Shown piece by piece: positions 55,501 through 60,496 of a DNA stretch of 64,000 nucleotides. The notes below the pieces were generated by a model. It ran no database searches and was not told the DNA's origin. It worked only from the letters and a program-made list of their open reading frames with translations. A program made the position numbers and the translations under genes. The stretch comes from Antilocapra americana. Lineage: Eukaryota; Chordata; Mammalia; Artiodactyla; Antilocapridae. Where the stretch lies: NCBI GenBank assembly GCA_007570785.1, contig ML660772.1, positions 35,916,225 to 35,980,224 on the forward strand, written 5' to 3'. Position 1 is the stretch's first letter; each line of letters begins with the position of its first letter.

Positions 55501-57898
55501 TAAATTATTAAACACATGGTGTTCTAAGCATAAATGCAAAAAGATAAGTTTAAACGAATTGACACAAGATATTTTTATATAGCTAAAAAAACATTCAAAG
55601 TAACACTATATTGTTTGTGGGTATAAAAACATATGGTAAAAATATAAAGACATGCATAGGAATAAAAAATACCAACTATAGGAGAATGATAATCTCCAGG
55701 AGGAAAAATACAAGTCTCCATACATTTTTGAGTGTCCAAAACATTTAATTTAAAGAGAACTGAAAATGTTAGTGCATAGCAGAAAAACAAAAACCAGAGG
55801 TATCTTTGGACTACTAAAAACGGCTGACTCAAAAGGAGCTTTCATTTTTTTATTAAGATTTCCAACTAGTACAAAAATATGTATGACTTTGGCAAAAAAT
55901 TAAAAATATTTTTTAAAATGTTAAACAATGACCTCTGGGAGGAAATCAGGAGATATTAAAACAGGAGTTACACCTTAAAGTGAGATTTCAGGGATAGTGG
56001 GGGTGGAAGTGGGGACAAAGATGTTTTTCTACTTATACCTATTTGTTATTGATTTTTTGGAAGGAACTTAAAATTTTTTGTAAAAGGTTGACAAAATACT
56101 TTACCAGAAGGCTCTTTTCAAGTCCTTTCAAGAGATTCCATCATTTCACTGCATCTAGTACTACTCCCAAGACAAGCTCTCTTTTCTAAAAGAAATTTCT
56201 GCCTATTCCATCCCATCCAATACTATGCACACTCCTGCATGTGTTCATATCCTAGTATTAGACCTTTCAATTATTCAAATTTTATTTAATTCTTTACCTA
56301 TGAACTCAAGTTCCAATGCCCATAAAGTCACACAATCCTTACTTGTTACAACAGTTAATATTTATATAATGCCTTTATGTTCTAAGACTTGTATATGTTC
56401 TCATTTTAATCTCTCCTCCCCCCTCAAAAAAATAAAAACCCTTTGATACAATGCATCTTGCTTTTGAAAATGGGGACATTGAAGCTTAGAAGGTTTCCTA
56501 ACTTGGTCAGGATTACAGAGCCAAGTGGCAGGCTAGTAATCAAACCCAGAACTGCACTGTTTCCCAAATGATTCACTTTCCATTAAACCATGTTATCTCT
56601 GGCATAGAAGAAAAACATTTTGCTATATACAGTTTTGTGTGGGAAAGCAGACAGTGGATGCTTATTACTCCTCTGGTTAATTTCAATCAATATTAACAAT
56701 TCACACTTCCATGTCAAAGTAATCAAAAAATATATTTAGCAAACAGAAAAATGTCATGGGACCCAAGATATAATTATGATATTTTATAGAGAAACAGATG
56801 CTCTGAAAGTTTAAATGACTTTCCCAAAGAAGCACACTGAACAGGCGATAGGAGGGAAAAGGTATCCAGGTAAGATTCCTACTTTGTTCTCATTCACACA
56901 CTGACACAATCAACACAGGCAAAGACTATAACTAAAATGCACATAACTGGGAACAACTCTTGAGGAACACACCACCAAAATTACAGACAGATAAATGTTG
57001 AGAAAAGTGAGTCAATATTATCAAAGTAGTAGTCAGATTAGTCAGAGTAGACCTTTCGAAGGAAGTGGAAGAACTGATGGAAGGTAATCAGCAGTAGCAT
57101 TCCAAATTTGTATCAGAGGAAAAAATAAAGCAGAGAGAACTCAGAGTCAAGTAAGATATGCAGGACACTTGGTATGACTAACATTCACTGTGCTTCCATT
57201 ATAAAACCAACTCAAATCTTTTAAAACACGGAATCCCTGTGAATTGAAACAACTGCGCGAGGTTTGAAACCATCCCTTGACACTCACCAGAATCTAGGAG
57301 CTCCTCGACCAATGAAATATTGCCTGTGGTCAAAGCCTTCTTAAATGTTTCCTGCCTTTCTTCAGCGGGTAACGGTCCTTTTAATTTCTAAGAAAGCAGA
57401 AAATTAAAAAAAAATTCTTGTTATACATATTTTCATTCCCACTGCACTGGGAAACAATAATGATTGGTTTTAGGTACATCATTTTAGGGGCGGTGGGGGG
57501 GGGAGGAAAAATACAAAATTTGTGTCTAATTCATAACTAAAAAGGGATCTTAAAGGAAATGGGTAATGAGGGGTTAAAACCCAAGTGAAGAGCCACATTG
57601 ACAACCTACGGAGGCGAATCTGATGGAAAACGCAGTAGGGAAATGACAGGGAAACTGCGAGTTTGTTTGGAGTCCAAAAGCCTGTATTCACGCTGGAAAA
57701 AAAAATTTAGGGAAACGCAGGCAAGGAAGTAAGAGGTTTCATGGCCAGGGAAGGCCAATCCAGGTGCGGCCAAGACAAGGCCTCCTTTGCTACCTGAGCT
57801 GTCCGGTCGAGATACCCAATCTCCCAGCCGTCATCCTCACTCTCGCTACTCTCGCCTCCACCGGCCACTGCTAGACCGCGTAGAGGACCCGCCGCCAT
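1420..57898 (-). CDS. ASZ1: ASZ1 (GASZ), 5' ten exons, partial at 3' end
   Basis: ASZ1 is a germ-cell protein of the mitochondrial outer membrane and nuage that supports piRNA biogenesis and transposon silencing (established knowledge). Seen here: ten minus-strand exons of 105, 100, 123, 112, 112, 135, 125, 76, 57 and 110 bases, all with AG/GT borders, joining in one open frame of 351 codons plus 2 bases. Domain order is an acidic N-terminus (residues 1-35), ankyrin repeats (about 45-245) and a SAM domain (about 272-334). I recognised the family from recalled human protein segments such as [12 protein letters not shown] and YGWT..LMYAAS. Human ASZ1 is about 475 residues, so roughly 125 C-terminal residues (coiled coil/zipper and membrane anchor) lie left of position 1. 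Introns from the 5' end are about 0.41, 9.7, 4.5, 34.9, 0.54, 1.3, 1.9, 1.0 and 1.2 kb. No inactivating change was seen, so the gene looks functional. Confidence 0.96.
1569..1771 (-). mobile_element. Bov-tA SINE next to exon 10
   Basis: tRNA-derived ruminant SINE read on the minus strand, the same sense as ASZ1. It carries the standard gtcc-gactctttgcgacccc block and the gctcag head. A perfect 12-bp target-site duplication taaggtagtcat lies at 1557-1568 and 1772-1783. It sits 40 bases upstream of exon 10. Confidence 0.9.
1784..3723. other. introns 8 and 9, unique AT-rich sequence
   Basis: Apart from exon 9 (2688-2744), nothing recognisable. There is no clear transposon and only short homopolymers. 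Confidence 0.5.
2688..2744 (-). CDS. ASZ1: ASZ1 exon 9 (residues 297-315), SAM domain
   Basis: The acceptor is ctacag and the donor is AAG|gttagt. The 19 codons read [19 protein letters not shown], a SAM-type helix-turn segment. At 57 bases it is the shortest exon found; phase 0 at both ends means it could be skipped without a frameshift. Confidence 0.94.
3724..3799 (-). CDS. ASZ1: ASZ1 exon 8 (residues 271-296), start of SAM domain
   Basis: The acceptor is gtatag and the donor is AAG|gtaaga. It encodes [20 protein letters not shown], then MTDLLK. The [13 protein letters not shown] segment is the first SAM helix. It is 76 bases, phase 2 in and phase 0 out. Confidence 0.95.
4220..4438 (+). 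mobile_element. Bov-tA SINE
   Basis: Reads ggccctggtagctcagatgg, then the standard gaatctgcctgcaatgcag body. An 11-bp target-site duplication acattgttttt lies at 4209-4219 and 4439-4449, inside the Tigger1 remnant. Confidence 0.9.
4488..4712 (-). mobile_element. Bov-tA SINE
   Basis: Reverse-oriented copy (cagtcgtgtccaactcttt ... accactagtgccacctggg) inserted between tagaccac and ctacagtatag of the Tigger1 remnant. Confidence 0.88.
4965..5175. repeat. probable Tigger2/MER28-like remnant
   Basis: The start, gaaccctggaacaacacag followed by tttggactgtgcaggtcca, resembles the inverted terminus of the Tigger2/MER28 group. The rest is degraded and the far end is not certain. Confidence 0.45.
5176..7103. 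other. introns 6 and 7 (part), no recognised repeat
   Basis: AT-rich sequence around exon 7 (5656-5780) without a recognisable transposon, RNA gene or extra exon. Confidence 0.5.
5656..5780 (-). CDS. ASZ1: ASZ1 exon 7 (residues 230-271), linker between ankyrin and SAM
   Basis: The acceptor is ttttcag and the donor is TTTAG|gtaac. The translation begins [15 protein letters not shown] and continues with a charged segment ending DKEKDHIF, the linker between the ankyrin block and the SAM domain. It is 125 bases, phase 0 in and phase 2 out. Confidence 0.95.
7104..7238 (-). CDS. ASZ1: ASZ1 exon 6 (residues 185-229), ankyrin repeats
   Basis: The acceptor is cttacag and the donor is GAG|gtatcc. It encodes [20 protein letters not shown], then [20 protein letters not shown], covering the last full ankyrin repeats. 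It is 135 bases (45 codons), phase 0 at both ends. Intron 5, between it and exon 5, is only 542 bases and holds no recognised repeat. Confidence 0.96.
7781..7892 (-). CDS. ASZ1: ASZ1 exon 5 (residues 147-184), ankyrin repeat
   Basis: The acceptor is ctcctcag and the donor is ACT|gtgagaa. It reads [16 protein letters not shown], then [19 protein letters not shown], a textbook ankyrin repeat and the best-conserved stretch of the gene in the window. It is 112 bases, entering in phase 2 and leaving in phase 0. Confidence 0.97.
7893..9892. other. start of intron 4, mostly unique
   Basis: About 2 kb of intron. There is a C-run at 8263-8275 and a weak L2-like stretch near 9330-9520 (ttcttcccctttcag, then tgctgttccttcc). 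Nothing else is supportable. Confidence 0.45.
9893..10152 (-). mobile_element. BovB LINE, 3'-end fragment
   Basis: On the plus strand it reads ttcagttgctaagtcatgtc, then tcaaactcatgtccattgaa and tggccaaagtactggagtgt: the 3' terminus of BovB in reverse. It is truncated after about 260 bases. Confidence 0.85.
10690..11500 (+). repeat. possible old L2-type LINE remnant
   Basis: C/T-rich sequence with phrases typical of L2 3' regions (cacagattactgcatgcaac, cctccttgtctccaatcttt). It is strongly degraded, so the assignment is tentative. Confidence 0.35.
11568..11764 (-). mobile_element. Bov-tA SINE
   Basis: Reverse copy: gaaagtcattcagttgtgtc ... ttctttaccagctgagacac. The head and body are complete; flanking duplication is unclear. 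Confidence 0.88.
11880..13530 (-). repeat. old L1 remnants, antisense to the plus strand
   Basis: Degraded sequence with L1M-like phrases read in reverse (for example around 11990-12230 and 12720-13520). No open frame survives. The region from 13530 to 14020 shows nothing I recognise. Confidence 0.35.
14140..14248 (-). mobile_element. CHR-type artiodactyl SINE, partial
   Basis: Carries tggctgtaccacatgggatc, then ttagttccccgaccagg and actggactgccggagaagtc, the reverse of CHR-type SINEs. It sits at the 3' end of the following antisense L1. Confidence 0.6.
14250..16345 (-). mobile_element. L1 LINE, 3' half, minus strand
   Basis: Reverse-oriented L1 running from the 3' UTR (14250-14400) through the ORF2 C-terminal part to about 16345. 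The minus frame at 14360-14905 encodes recognisable L1 ORF2 C-terminal sequence: [20 protein letters not shown] and [16 protein letters not shown]. Further upstream the frame is broken by stops. It includes a (TA)/(CA) microsatellite at about 15920-15957. Confidence 0.85.
16985..17628 (-). mobile_element. young ruminant L1 3' end, minus strand
   Basis: Reads tgttagttttgccatacatt, then ccaccatgggtatacatgtg and the gctgagtaatatcccattgt block, the reverse of a ruminant L1 3' UTR and ORF2 end. It is less degraded than the neighbouring L1. 16346-16984 and 17629-18141 hold nothing clear. Confidence 0.8.
18151..18422 (+). mobile_element. Bov-tA SINE
   Basis: Reads ggcttcctcggttgctcagc through an extended tail with a second gtcggacacaactgagtgac. 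A 9-bp target-site duplication tttagccat lies at 18142-18150 and 18423-18431. Confidence 0.88.
18662..18985. mobile_element. MER2-like Tigger-family MITE
   Basis: The left end, cagtctctccttatccac, and right end, gataagggggg, are imperfect inverted termini. The interior has ccccagtggatacctggaca and ccaaaccctacatatactac, as in MER2. It is about 320 bases with no transposase. Confidence 0.7.
19270..20540 (-). repeat. old L1M remnant, interrupted by a SINE
   Basis: T-rich text resembling antisense L1M (attcttagccatgactactt and catcttccattttctccttc-like phrases around 20110-20170). It is degraded and split by the SINE at 19770-19986. Confidence 0.35.
19770..19986 (-). mobile_element. Bov-tA SINE
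   Basis: Reverse copy: gtgctcagttgtgtctgact ... tgcaccatctgggaagcc. A short duplication atgatgt flanks it. Confidence 0.88.
20563..20788 (+). mobile_element. Bov-tA SINE
   Basis: Sense copy: cgacttctgggtggcacagc ... gaggagcctggcaggctata, flanked by atcttct on both sides. Confidence 0.88.
21606..21795. repeat. MER3/hAT-type MITE remnant
   Basis: Reads ttcctgtaaagggtatgaga, ttattttaggcttagtgggg, aatacataaaggaatgagca and ggctctgttccaatcacact, matching the familiar hAT-type MER element. The exact family name is uncertain. Confidence 0.55.
21840..22050 (+). repeat. MIR SINE remnant
   Basis: The core ggccatgtaaccttaggcaa, then gttatcttaaactgtcattg and tctcagtttctac, is the MIR core. It is degraded at the right end. 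Confidence 0.6.
22800..23560 (+). repeat. old L1M 3' portion
   Basis: Contains aaacaatttggcagtgtcta, acccaaatgttcttcaataa and other L1 ORF2-end/3' UTR phrases on the plus strand. No open frame. Confidence 0.55.
23690..24180 (+). repeat. L2 LINE 3' remnant
   Basis: Reads atcccactcattcttcaaat, ctcagttcaaaag and aggcagggaccgagtcatac in the order expected for the L2 3' end. It is heavily mutated. Confidence 0.5.
24341..24353 (+). promoter_or_regulatory. CTCF-like core motif in intron 4
   Basis: CCACTAGAGGGCA fits the CTCF core (CCASYAGRKGGCRS) at all 13 positions covered; only the following T departs. It is outside any recognised transposon. Function is unproven. Confidence 0.4.
25005..25195 (-). 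mobile_element. Bov-tA SINE
   Basis: Reverse copy: gttgctcagtcgtgtctgat ... ctcctgcattgcaggcaggc. Confidence 0.88.
26731..26847 (+). mobile_element. L1 3' terminus, short insertion
   Basis: Only about 117 bases: a G-rich tract, catatgtatacccatggtgg, then an A-rich tail. The target-site duplication aaaagtaaaagtta lies at 26717-26730 and 26848-26861. Confidence 0.8.
27121..27332 (+). mobile_element. Bov-tA SINE
   Basis: Sense copy: ttccctggtggctcagatag ... ggtcgcaaagagtcggacag, with a short A-rich tail. Confidence 0.9.
28169..29700 (-). mobile_element. BovB LINE, 5'-truncated younger copy
   Basis: Reverse-oriented BovB from its 3' terminus (agtcactcagtcgtgtccga) to tctaggtgagtgatca. The minus frames at 28572-28784 and 29381-29731 give RTE reverse-transcriptase fragments such as [17 protein letters not shown]. 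The frame is broken elsewhere. It abuts the older BovB directly at about 29700. Confidence 0.9.
29701..31646 (-). mobile_element. BovB LINE, older copy, 3' part
   Basis: A second, more diverged reverse-oriented BovB. It starts inside the 3' end (actcccagagtttacc) and runs through the reverse-transcriptase region to the endonuclease/RT junction at about 31646. Stops and indels are frequent. The same copy appears to resume at 33048 after a nested plus-strand BovB. Confidence 0.85.
31647..33047 (+). mobile_element. BovB LINE nested in older BovB, contains N gap
   Basis: Plus-strand, 5'-truncated BovB beginning at aatgggcaagactagagatt and ending caactgaactgaactga. After the 400-N gap the frame at 32196-32669 encodes RT sequence including [23 protein letters not shown] is the polymerase motif and is intact. 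The frame stops before the C-terminal domain. It is a relatively young copy. Confidence 0.85.
31716..32115. other. assembly gap, 400 N
   Basis: Exactly 400 N inside a BovB copy. The uninterrupted BovB at 40560-41288 has about 720 bases between the same two flanking points, so 400 is probably a placeholder. Confidence 0.95.
33048..33540 (-). mobile_element. BovB LINE, older copy resumed (endonuclease end)
   Basis: Reads tagtggttttccctgttttc, then ggtgaggtccatgtgtagag and ataaggacattttttttggg: the endonuclease region of a reverse-oriented BovB, continuing the copy that stops at 31646. It ends at about 33540. 33541-34711 shows no recognisable feature. Confidence 0.8.
34712..34830 (+). mobile_element. 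Bov-tA SINE, internally deleted
   Basis: Head ttccctggtggctcagatgg and tail gagttggacatgactgagaa are present, but about 90 bases of the middle are missing between gggttcaatcag and ttcactggg. Confidence 0.85.
35052..35256 (+). mobile_element. Bov-tA SINE
   Basis: Sense copy: gcttcctggatgactaagcg ... gttgaacatgacttagtgac. An 8-bp repeat ttggtaag lies at 35044-35051 and 35257-35264. Confidence 0.88.
35285..35480 (-). repeat. MIR SINE remnant
   Basis: Contains gacagaggaaactgagcctc, then aaagatttccaaatgactga, the antisense MIR core. 35481-36121 shows no further feature. Confidence 0.55.
36133..36344 (+). mobile_element. Bov-tA SINE
   Basis: Sense copy beginning gggcttcccaggtagctcag. A perfect 11-bp target-site duplication aagttgcccct lies at 36122-36132 and 36345-36355. 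Confidence 0.9.
36356..38531. other. longest repeat-free stretch of intron 4
   Basis: About 2.2 kb in which I recognise no transposon, RNA gene or exon. It is AT-rich, with several homeodomain-type ATTA/TAAT cores around 37870-37960. Confidence 0.45.
38546..38758 (+). mobile_element. L1 3' end with G-quadruplex-prone tract
   Basis: A short L1 3' UTR insertion: a long G-rich tract at about 38597-38650, catatgtaaacccatggtga, then several A runs. The target-site duplication aaaaatggctttca lies at 38532-38545 and 38759-38772. Confidence 0.78.
39182..42193 (+). mobile_element. BovB LINE, host copy with a second BovB inserted
   Basis: Plus-strand BovB starting in the endonuclease region (agcaaacaccctcttcc) and ending cagaactgagtgactgaa. 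It is interrupted at 39783-40541 by a 3' BovB fragment and resumes at agggaacatttcatg in register. RT text such as [19 protein letters not shown] (40563-40970 frame) and [13 protein letters not shown] is seen; the YADD motif reads YGDD here. Several frameshifts make it non-functional. Confidence 0.9.
39783..40541 (+). mobile_element. BovB 3' fragment inserted within BovB
   Basis: Begins at tatgcagatgac (RT active-site region) and ends gaactgaactg, about 760 bases. The 9-bp target-site duplication aagggaaca lies at 39774-39782 and 40542-40550, with host BovB continuing on both sides. This is a genuine nested retrotransposition, not a deletion. Confidence 0.88.
42194..42817. other. intron 4 sequence next to exon 4
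   Basis: 624 bases between the plus-strand BovB and exon 4. No repeat or motif recognised. Confidence 0.5.
42818..42929 (-). CDS. ASZ1: ASZ1 exon 4 (residues 110-147), ankyrin repeats
   Basis: The acceptor is ttatag and the donor is TGTAG|gtaagaa. It encodes [19 protein letters not shown], then [16 protein letters not shown], an ankyrin repeat. The length of 112 bases is not a multiple of three, so skipping it would shift the frame. The exon sits alone between intron 3 and the 35-kb intron 4. Inverted BovB copies lie about 0.6 kb away on the intron 4 side and 0.5 kb away on the intron 3 side. Confidence 0.95.
43188..43265 (+). repeat. MIR 5' fragment
   Basis: Carries ggttcagagcatgggctctg, the usual MIR start; quickly lost afterwards. 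Confidence 0.5.
44344..44743. other. assembly gap, 400 N
   Basis: Second gap of exactly 400 N, again inside BovB. By comparison with the uninterrupted copy about 750 bases are expected between its flanks. Confidence 0.95.
45232..45966 (-). pseudogene. BovB apurinic-type endonuclease domain
   Basis: A 244-codon open stretch encodes the N-terminal APE-like endonuclease of the BovB polyprotein, which nicks target DNA to prime reverse transcription. Family motifs seen: TWNIRS near residue 32, ISELRWTG near 59, QTYAPTSN near 128 and [10 protein letters not shown] at the C-end. The central catalytic motif, normally G-D-(F/W)-N-A, reads NRDCNAKVG: the D and N remain, the preceding G is lost. The frame breaks before the reverse transcriptase, so this is a decayed transposon gene and not a host gene. 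Confidence 0.88.
46250..46440 (+). repeat. MIR SINE remnant
   Basis: Carries gattctggtcccagttctgt and cactgataaac, then weak downstream similarity. The rest of 46066-47417 is AT-rich intron 3 with nothing recognised. Confidence 0.45.
47418..47540 (-). CDS. ASZ1: ASZ1 exon 3 (residues 69-110), ankyrin repeats
   Basis: The acceptor is aacag and the donor is AAGG|gtaag. It reads [19 protein letters not shown], then [18 protein letters not shown], a canonical ankyrin unit with the LLDRGAN turn. The usual TPL motif at the start of the repeat reads TSL here (P to S). Phase 1 enters and phase 1 leaves. Both flanking introns are rich in transposons. Confidence 0.95.
47822..48039 (-). mobile_element. 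Bov-tA SINE
   Basis: Reverse copy: tgttgttcagctgctcagtg ... gagctaccagggaagc. A 9-bp duplication tcatatatt lies at 47813-47821 and 48040-48048. The following 48049-48542 has no recognised feature. Confidence 0.88.
49318..50308 (+). pseudogene. L1 ORF1 remnant (RNA-binding protein)
   Basis: The first segment (49318-49512) encodes a coiled-coil stretch, [20 protein letters not shown] through [15 protein letters not shown]. After the SINE at 49603-49863 the RNA-binding and C-terminal part follows: [28 protein letters not shown], then [14 protein letters not shown] stop at 50122-50124 and the SINE break the frame. Known role of the family: trimeric chaperone of L1 RNA. Confidence 0.8.
49603..49863 (+). 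mobile_element. Bov-A2 SINE inside L1 ORF1
   Basis: Two Bov-A units in tandem (gagaaggcaatggcacccca ... ttccatggggtcacaaaggg, then gtgttcttgcctggagaatc ...), ending in a (CAG)n tail at 49848-49861. L1 ORF1 sequence continues on both sides. Confidence 0.85.
50360..53801 (+). pseudogene. L1 ORF2 remnant (endonuclease/reverse transcriptase)
   Basis: Endonuclease text appears near 50400-51000 in broken frames. The RT segment at 52107-52697 has [11 protein letters not shown] and [20 protein letters not shown]. The catalytic motif that reads FADD in active L1 is FEDD here (52458-52469). The segment at 52797-53801 carries the C-terminal region ([35 protein letters not shown]). At least four frame breaks separate these parts, so no functional product is expected. 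Confidence 0.85.
54648..57240. other. intron 2 distal part, mostly unique
   Basis: Unique AT-rich sequence except for MIR fragments at about 56345-56550 (tttgaaaatggggacattga ... agccaagtggcaggctagta) and about 56780-56850. No exon or RNA gene recognised. Confidence 0.5.
57288..57387 (-). CDS. ASZ1: ASZ1 exon 2 (residues 36-69)
   Basis: The acceptor is ttcttag and the donor is G|gtgagtg. The translation starts [13 protein letters not shown] and ends in the helix [10 protein letters not shown], the first ankyrin-type helix pair of ASZ1. The exon is 100 bases and ends in phase 1, leaving the first base of the glycine codon. Intron 1 is only 406 bases. Confidence 0.94.
57794..57898 (-). CDS. 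ASZ1: ASZ1 exon 1 (coding part, residues 1-35)
   Basis: The start is the ATG at 57898-57896, with G at -3 and G at +4 (good context). It is followed by MAAGPLRGL and the acidic run [18 protein letters not shown], matching the known N-terminus of mammalian ASZ1. The exon ends at CAG followed by the donor gtagca, in phase 0. The frame stays open upstream, with two more in-frame ATGs at 57952 and 58042. I chose the inner one because it corresponds to the known start in other mammals. The exon lies inside the CpG-rich promoter block. Confidence 0.95.
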
Positions 57899-57953
57899 AC
57901 CACCAGGCCCTCTCCGCACGGCACTGGCCGGCTGCCGGCTCACAGGCTCCATC

Positions 57954-57965
57954 TGCGCCTGCGCA
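57954..57965. promoter_or_regulatory. NRF1-like palindrome
   Basis: TGCGCCTGCGCA closely fits the NRF1 consensus YGCGCAYGCGCR in its two half sites. It lies 56 bases upstream of the chosen ASZ1 ATG. NRF1 sites are common in CpG-island promoters of germline genes. Assignment is by motif only. Confidence 0.55.
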
Positions 57966-57986
57966 CTGAGGAGTGCGTAGGCCTGC

Positions 57987-57994
57987 GCGGGAAA
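57987..57994 (-). promoter_or_regulatory. E2F/E2F6-like site
   Basis: Read on the minus strand this is TTTCCCGC, an E2F core. A second similar motif, GCGGGAAGG, lies at 58001-58009. E2F6 with PRC1.6 silences germline promoters in somatic cells (established knowledge for that gene class). Its use at this gene is inferred. Confidence 0.4.
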
Positions 57995-58043
57995 CGCTGT
58001 GCGGGAAGGCGCGACGCGTGAGCGCGGGGACCTTGAACTCACC

Positions 58044-58055
58044 TGCGCAGGCGCG
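58044..58055. promoter_or_regulatory. second NRF1-like site
   Basis: TGCGCAGGCGCG is a second NRF1-type motif about 90 bases further upstream. A nearby GTGCGCAG at 58061-58068 adds another half site. Confidence 0.5.
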
Positions 58056-58090
58056 TGAGCGTGCGCAGCGGCCCTGAGCCCAAACCCCTC

Positions 58091-58786
58091 AGCCTGTTCT
58101 GCCAGTCACAAAACCCTCAGGAGAGGAAAACTGGCCAGCGTGACGGGCTGGGCAGACCTGACCTTCTCTCCTGTGCTGCCAATATTTTTTGGGAGGCGGA
58201 GGTCTTACCCTTCTTTCTTTTTAGGGTATTTGCCTGACGAGGTTATTACAGTTTAAAGAATGCCCCACTTGTGGCAGGAGCAGAATGGGGTTTCAATGTC
58301 ACGAAAAGTAGGCTTTTGCTCCCATCCCCTTCACCTTTCCCCCCTTGCCAAATCTGCTGTCAAACATGCTTACCTTGGCCAATGCTGTCGGCCAGAATAT
58401 TTCCCCAAGGAGCATCACCTGCACATTCAAGTAGCCAGCAGATAAATGGGAGCTGACAAAGGAATCATGAGGATTCTTCCTTTGAGTTTCTTGTGATTGT
58501 GGATATCAAGACATAAAAAGACTTTCAAGATAAGTAAACATAGAAATGATCAAGAAAGGGGAAAGTCAAGAGAGTGGATCAGAAGAGCTGGAAAGAAGAA
58601 ATGATTTAAACTTTCAGAAAGTAAGCAGTACCAACAACCACAGGTGAAAGCAGCCCAAACTCACTTTTCTGCATCTACTCTAGTTTCTAGAGTAAATATT
58701 CGTAACACAATGATTATCTTTGCCAAAGTAGACTTATCAATGAATAAGGCACATGCCATTAACTAAGATGGGGGAAGATCAAAGGA
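58091..58786. other. sequence upstream of ASZ1, no recognised feature
   Basis: Falls rapidly from CpG-rich to ordinary composition. Short open frames exist but lack any recognisable protein similarity. Confidence 0.5.
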
Positions 58787-58799
58787 TCAACTTGACATG

Positions 58800-59077
58800 C
58801 TGCTGCTGCTGCTGCTAAGTCGCTTCAGTCGTGTCCGACTCTGTGCGACCCCATAGATGGCAGCCCACCAGGCTCCCCCGTCCCTGGGATTATCCAGGCA
58901 AGAATACTAGAGTGGGTGGCCATTTCCTTCTCCAATGCATGAAAGTGAAAAGTGAAAGTGAAGTCGCTCAGTCATGTCAGACTCTTCGTGATCCCATGGA
59001 CTGTAGCCCACCAGGCTCCTCCGTCCCACGGATTTTCCAGGTAAGAGTACTGGAGTGGGGTGGCATTGCCTTCTCTG
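58800..59077 (-). mobile_element. Bov-A2 SINE about 0.9 kb upstream of ASZ1
   Basis: Reverse copy with (GCT)n tail at 58800-58816 and two Bov-A units. A perfect 13-bp target-site duplication tcaacttgacatg lies at 58787-58799 and 59078-59090, indicating a fairly recent insertion. Confidence 0.92.
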
Positions 59078-59274
59078 TCAACTTGACATGAGCATCCCAA
59101 AATTAACATAGTCAAAATAAATACTCACTGTACCTGTCAGGTTGGTAGTTGGGTGTTTAGCTGTGGAGCTCAAAAGAAAGGCTGGTCTTAAGAGATATAA
59201 ATTTGGGAGTCATCTACACATAATTGATTTTTAAAATGGGAATTTATCTGGCAAGATTTTTTTGTAAATATAAA

Positions 59275-59672
59275 TGCTATAGACTAAATGTTTGTGTCCC
59301 CCAGGACTACCTGCTTTCCAAATTTCGTATGTTGAAACCTAATCCCCCAAATTATGCTATTTGGAGGTGGGGCCTTTGGGAGCTGATTATGTCATGAGGG
59401 CAGAGCCAGCACAAATGGGATTTGTGCCTTTATGAAAGAGACCCCAGAGAATGCTCTTACCCCTTCCGTGAGGGGATGTAAGGAAGGGGTGTGTGAGGAC
59501 ACAGCAAGAAGATTCGTTATGAACCAGGGAGTGAGTTCTCACCAGACACTGCAACTGGCAGCGGCTTGGTCTTGGGCTTCCCAGCCTCCAGAATTGTGAG
59601 AACTAAATTTCTGTTATATTAAACCACCCAATCTATGGTAATCTATTATAGCATCCTGAACAGACTATAACA
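59275..59672 (+). repeat. MLT1-type (ERVL-MaLR) solo LTR
   Basis: Starts tgctatagactaaatg and ends cagactataaca, with the internal blocks ggaggtggggcctttggga and tgtgaggacacagcaagaag of MaLR LTRs. An old non-coding LTR; no internal retroviral sequence adjoins it. Confidence 0.75.
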
Positions 59673-59677
59673 ATAGA

Positions 59678-60494
59678 TGAGATTAACCTAAAACTTACGT
59701 GGAAAGGCAAAGAAACTAGATAGCTCAAACAATTCTGAGAAAGAAATATAGAGTAAGAGTAATTCTACTTGGTTTTAAGACTTATCGTGTAACTAACATA
59801 ATCAGGATTGTGTCATATTGGAGAAGGAATAGAACAGAACAAAGAACCTAGAAATAGGCCCATGTAAGTAAGACATGTGTTTTTGACAGAGGTGTAAGAG
59901 CAATTCAATGGAGGAAGGATTGTCTTCAACAAGTGATGCTGGATCAACTGAATATTCACATGTTGAAAAAAAAAAAAAACTAGACTTAGTTTTGAAAACC
60001 TCATGTCTTTTCAAAAATTAACTCAAAATAGGGCTTCCCTGGTGGCTCAGAGGTAAAGAGTCCACCTGCCAATTCAGAGACACAGGTTCGATATCTGATC
60101 CAGGATGATCTCAAATGCCATGAAGGAACTAAGCCCATTCACCACAACTATTGAGCCTGTGTACTAGAGTTCAGGAGCTACAACTGCTGAGTCCTCTTGC
60201 TGTAACTACAGGCTTTAAAGCCTGTGCTCTGCAACAAGATAAGCCACCTCAATGAGAAGCCTGTGGACTGCAACTAGAGAATAGTCTGAGCAGCAACAAA
60301 GACCAAGCACAGACAAAAATAAATAAGTAAAATTATTTAAAAATAAATCATCTAAAAATTGACTCAAAATAGATCATAAATATGCACAAATGTTCATAGC
60401 AGCATTGTTCCTATTAGCCAAAAAGTGTAAACAACCCAAAAGTTCTTCAACTGATGAATGGATAAACAAAATGTGGTATATCTACATTATATAT
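59678..60494 (+). repeat. old L1 3' fragment, split by a SINE
   Basis: 59678-60012 and 60373-60494 read as L1 ORF2 C-terminus and 3' end (cagaggtgtaagagcaattc, then agcagcattgttcctattag), separated by the SINE at 60032-60353. Confidence 0.7.
60032..60353 (+). mobile_element. CHR-type SINE
   Basis: Begins gcttccctggtggctcagag and ends in an A-rich tail after about 320 bases. Flanked by a long, nearly perfect duplication (60013-60031 and 60354-60372, one mismatch) within L1. Confidence 0.75.
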
Positions 60495-60496
60495 GT

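Larger units (their letters stand above)
57780..58090 (-). promoter_or_regulatory. ASZ1: CpG-rich promoter and first exon of ASZ1
   Basis: In an AT-rich window this block is dense in G+C and CpG. It carries repeated GCGC/CGCG motifs around and upstream of the ASZ1 ATG, and no obvious TATA box. This fits a CpG-island promoter of a germline gene, which is commonly methylated in somatic tissue (established for the class; inferred here). The transcription start cannot be fixed from sequence. Confidence 0.8.

Noticed and set aside
58800..58816. CTG/GCT trinucleotide repeat near the ASZ1 promoter
   Set aside because: It is the tail of a Bov-A2 SINE; the same tail occurs as (CAG)n at 49848-49861.
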